From assembly GCA_028714995.1 (NCBI GenBank), contig JAQTLI010000246.1, positions 1 through 5,272 of the forward strand: a stretch of 5,272 bases of DNA, written 5' to 3'. The first letter of the stretch is position 1; each line of letters opens with the position of its first letter. Under the pieces are notes generated by a model, which worked only from the letters and a program-made list of their open reading frames with translations, did not search any database and had not been told where the DNA came from. Position numbers and translations under genes: made by a program. Source of the stretch: Methylobacter sp. GTDB taxonomy: Bacteria; Pseudomonadota; Gammaproteobacteria; Methylococcales; Methylomonadaceae. Shown here in pieces: positions 2,957-5,272 of this stretch.

Positions 2957-5272
2957 ATGAAAAAGAAACTATATCTCGCAGTTATGTGGGGGCTAGCCGG
3001 TGCTGTGGCTGGGGAAGTTGAGGCAGCTGTGGATTTATTCAATAGTCCGGTCGGTGTAATTGGCGCAACAAAACAACCGGACTTGTTTAATGGTTCGGTC
3101 GGAACAATCGGTGCGCAACCCGTAGCGGTCGATAGTCAGCAAGCGGTCGCTGAAGTAAAAGCGCAGCAGACGGTGGAAGCTTTGCAAGCTCCGCAAGCCG
3201 GGCAATCAGCATCGGTAGCGTCCGACAATAAACAGGCGGCTGCTGAGGTGCAAACGTCGCAGGCTGTCAAATCAAAGCTCTGGTCGTATCAACCGGTGAA
3301 AGCTCCGGCTCAACCGACGGTTAATAACAAAAACTGGGTGCGGACGCCGATTGATGCATTTGTCCTCGCTCCTTTGGAGGCAAAGGGGCTTACTCCTTCG
3401 CCTGACGCTGACCGCGCCGCTTTTATACGCCGTGCAACCCTGGATGTCTGGGGGGTTATTCCAACGCCGGAGGAAGTAGCAACCTTTGTGAACGACACTT
3501 CGCCGGATGCTTACGAAAAACTTGCGGATCGCCTGCTGGCATCGCCCAAATACGGGGAACGGCAAGGCCGCAAATGGCTGGACTTGGCCCGATACGCCGA
3601 CAGTACCGGTTTTCAGAACGATAACGATCGGCTGAATATGTGGCGTTACCGTGATTACGTGATCAATTCATTCAATCAGGACAAGCCGTATAGCCTCTTT
3701 CTGCAGGAACAATTGGCCGGCGACGAATTGTGGCCGGACAAGGAAGAGGCTTTGATTGCCACAGGTTTTATGGCGCAATTTCCGGATAACAGTAACTCGC
3801 GCGACCTGGTGCAGCGCAAATACCAGATCACCACTGACATCACCGATACGGTTGGTAAGGTCGTGCTAGGGCAAACCGTGGAATGCGCGCGCTGCCACAA
3901 CCACAAGTTCGATAAAATCAGTCAGAAGGATTATTTTTCGTTGCAGGCGTTTTTCGCCAATATCGCCCCGGTGGACAATATTCCGGCGAAAAAAGGCGAA
4001 GTGGAGCGCGCCTATGACCAGCAATGGGCTAAGTGGGAAGAGGCCACCAAGGACATCCGCGCCAAACAAAAAGCCATTATCGACACTCATCGAGACGAGG
4101 CGCTCAAATATCATAAGGAGCGTTATTTGACCGATTCCAGAGAGGCCATTTTCAAACCAAAAGATCAATGGACAGCGCAAGATCGCTGGGTCAACCACAG
4201 GCTGGCCAACGTCACCGACGAACGTAGCTTGGAATCCTATTTTAATGAAAAAGGCGAAAGCAGCGATCCTAAAACCTATAACAAGGAAATTGCGGCTCAA
4301 TGGGCGGAACTGGATAAGTTGGATAAAGAATTAAAAAAATTCAACGACTTGAAGCCGACAACCAGTTCCAACACCATTTCCGCAATGACCGAACTGGGCC
4401 ATGCCGACGCACCGCCGAGTTTTGTGTTTGCTGTCGGCGATCACGAGAAACCGTTGGAAGAAGTGCAGCCGGCCTTCCCGCCTGCTATTACCGATGAAAA
4501 ACCGGACATCAAGCCGTTGCCGTTCTCATCCGGCCGTCGTTCAGCGTTGGTGAAATGGATTACCAGTCCGAGCAATCCGTTGACGGCGCGAGTCTATGCG
4601 AACCGGGTTTGGGATCAGTATTTCGGTCACGGCATCGTCGAGACGGTCAGTGATTTCGGCAAGGCGGGGCAAAAACCCACTAATCCGGAATTACTGGATT
4701 ATCTGGCCGCTAAGTTCGTCAAGGACGGATGGAGTGTTAAAAGTTTGCACCGCGATATCCTGTTGTCCAGCGTCTATCGTCAATCGTCCGATTACCGTGA
4801 AGATATCCACCAAGCCGATGGCGAGAATAAACTGCTGGCTGTTTTTCCACGCCAACGTTTAGAAGCTGAGCAAGTCAGGGATTCGTTATTGGTCGCGGCC
4901 GGCAAACTGGAAGACAAAGTGGGCGGTCCGTCTGTTTATCCTCCGTTGCCTAAGTCTATCAATACAACCAATGCCAACTTTCAGGGGGATCCTGCCTGGA
5001 AAACATCCAAGGATTGGCATGATCACAACCGCCGTAGCTTGTACGTGTTCACTCGTCGCAGTATTCCTTATCCGATACTGGACTCGTTCAACATGTCATC
5101 GCCACAGGAAGCTCATAGCAAACGCGAAGTGACCACCACACCGTTACAAGCGCTGACATTGTTCAATAGCGAACTAGTATTCGACTGGTCGAAATCCTTG
5201 GCGGGCCGGGTCATCAACGAGGCTGGCGATAACGAATCGAACAGGCTGGACAGGCTCTATCAGATTCTGTTT
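2957..5272 (+). CDS. Exported DUF1549/DUF1553 haem protein (PSCyt2-PSD1 type), 3' end missing
   Basis: The frame runs 772 codons to the right edge without a stop, so the C terminus is missing. A Sec signal peptide (residues 1 to about 24) precedes a duplicated DLFN motif (26-37 and 42-53) and a Q/A/V-rich linker to about 105. DUF1549 (PSCyt2) spans roughly 128-335, with FIRRATLDVWG, RQGRKWLDLARYADS, WRYRDYVINSFNQDKPY and EQLAGDEL. It includes CARCHNHKFD (Cys310, Cys313, His314; bases 3884-3898), a CxxCH that in this family is taken as a c-type haem site. A charged, probably coiled-coil insert covers about 345-465. DUF1553 (PSD1) begins near 523 (GRRSALVKWITSPSNPLTAR, VWDQYFGHGIVET, DFGKAGQKPTNPELLDYL) and continues past QRLEAEQVRD and TTTPLQALTLFN. 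The biochemical role is not established; relatives abound in Planctomycetes and often sit beside DUF1501 genes, so one could lie downstream. The N-terminal PSCyt1 cytochrome domain of many homologues is absent. Confidence 0.93.
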   Translation, partial: MKKKLYLAVMWGLAGAVAGEVEAAVDLFNSPVGVIGATKQPDLFNGSVGTIGAQPVAVDSQQAVAEVKAQQTVEALQAPQAGQSASVASDNKQAAAEVQTSQAVKSKLWSYQPVKAPAQPTVNNKNWVRTPIDAFVLAPLEAKGLTPSPDADRAAFIRRATLDVWGVIPTPEEVATFVNDTSPDAYEKLADRLLASPKYGERQGRKWLDLARYADSTGFQNDNDRLNMWRYRDYVINSFNQDKPYSLFLQEQLAGDELWPDKEEALIATGFMAQFPDNSNSRDLVQRKYQITTDITDTVGKVVLGQTVECARCHNHKFDKISQKDYFSLQAFFANIAPVDNIPAKKGEVERAYDQQWAKWEEATKDIRAKQKAIIDTHRDEALKYHKERYLTDSREAIFKPKDQWTAQDRWVNHRLANVTDERSLESYFNEKGESSDPKTYNKEIAAQWAELDKLDKELKKFNDLKPTTSSNTISAMTELGHADAPPSFVFAVGDHEKPLEEVQPAFPPAITDEKPDIKPLPFSSGRRSALVKWITSPSNPLTARVYANRVWDQYFGHGIVETVSDFGKAGQKPTNPELLDYLAAKFVKDGWSVKSLHRDILLSSVYRQSSDYREDIHQADGENKLLAVFPRQRLEAEQVRDSLLVAAGKLEDKVGGPSVYPPLPKSINTTNANFQGDPAWKTSKDWHDHNRRSLYVFTRRSIPYPILDSFNMSSPQEAHSKREVTTTPLQALTLFNSELVFDWSKSLAGRVINEAGDNESNRLDRLYQILF
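3032..3115 (+). repeat. Internal duplication encoding two DLFN-xx-VG-x-IGA motifs
   Basis: The mature N terminus of the DUF1549/DUF1553 protein repeats one 12-residue motif with a 16-residue period: DLFNSPVGVIGA (3032-3067) and DLFNGSVGTIGA (3080-3115). Nine of twelve residues are identical. The DNA has diverged more than the protein, which suggests the motif is kept by selection. A short partner-binding or surface-anchoring peptide is possible; the role is unknown. Confidence 0.7.

Noticed and set aside
3866..4300. 144-codon open frame on the minus strand
   Set aside because: It is antisense to the DUF1549/DUF1553 coding sequence and overlaps its haem motif and coiled-coil region; no family features were seen.
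4596..4862. 88-codon + strand frame
   Set aside because: It is out of frame inside the well-supported DUF1553 region and lacks a ribosome site.

Overview
The window reads like chromosome of a moderate-GC gammaproteobacterium. A methanotroph-like Methylococcales member is my best guess. This rests on overall flavour only: an exported haem-protein-rich gene set, short intergenic repeat fragments of a style I associate with that group, and clear AGGA-type ribosome sites. No marker gene fixes the taxonomy. All confident genes are on the + strand.

Positions 2-1645 hold a three-gene redox operon: the C-terminal part of a thioredoxin-fold redoxin (peroxiredoxin-like), a di-haem membrane cytochrome of the b561 family, and a periplasmic class II cytochrome c'. 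The gaps are 15 and 39 bases. The natural reading is a quinol-to-periplasm electron route (b561) beside a haem protein whose family binds NO and CO, with a redoxin for peroxide or thiol chemistry. The operon suggests defence against nitrosative or oxidative stress; this is inference.

Positions 1646-2425 (780 bases) hold no confident gene. The left part has two short hairpin elements that look like decayed dispersed repeats. The centre has two short, overlapping minus-strand reading frames, one resembling a small zinc ribbon with an in-frame UGA where a cysteine would be expected. The right part is AT-rich and carries a candidate promoter and dyad symmetries ahead of the next gene.

Positions 2426-5272 hold a two-gene exported module. 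The first encodes a small secreted rhodanese-fold protein with no cysteine at all, so it cannot be a sulfurtransferase. The second is a long DUF1549/DUF1553 protein with a c-type haem motif; it runs off the right edge after 772 codons. Its family is best known from Planctomycetes and relatives. Here the N-terminal cytochrome domain often seen in such proteins is replaced by a signal peptide, a duplicated DLFN-type motif and a low-complexity Q/A/V linker. A hairpin with a T-rich tail sits between the two genes and may tune their relative expression. The pairing of a catalytically dead rhodanese with this protein is the most intriguing part of the window.
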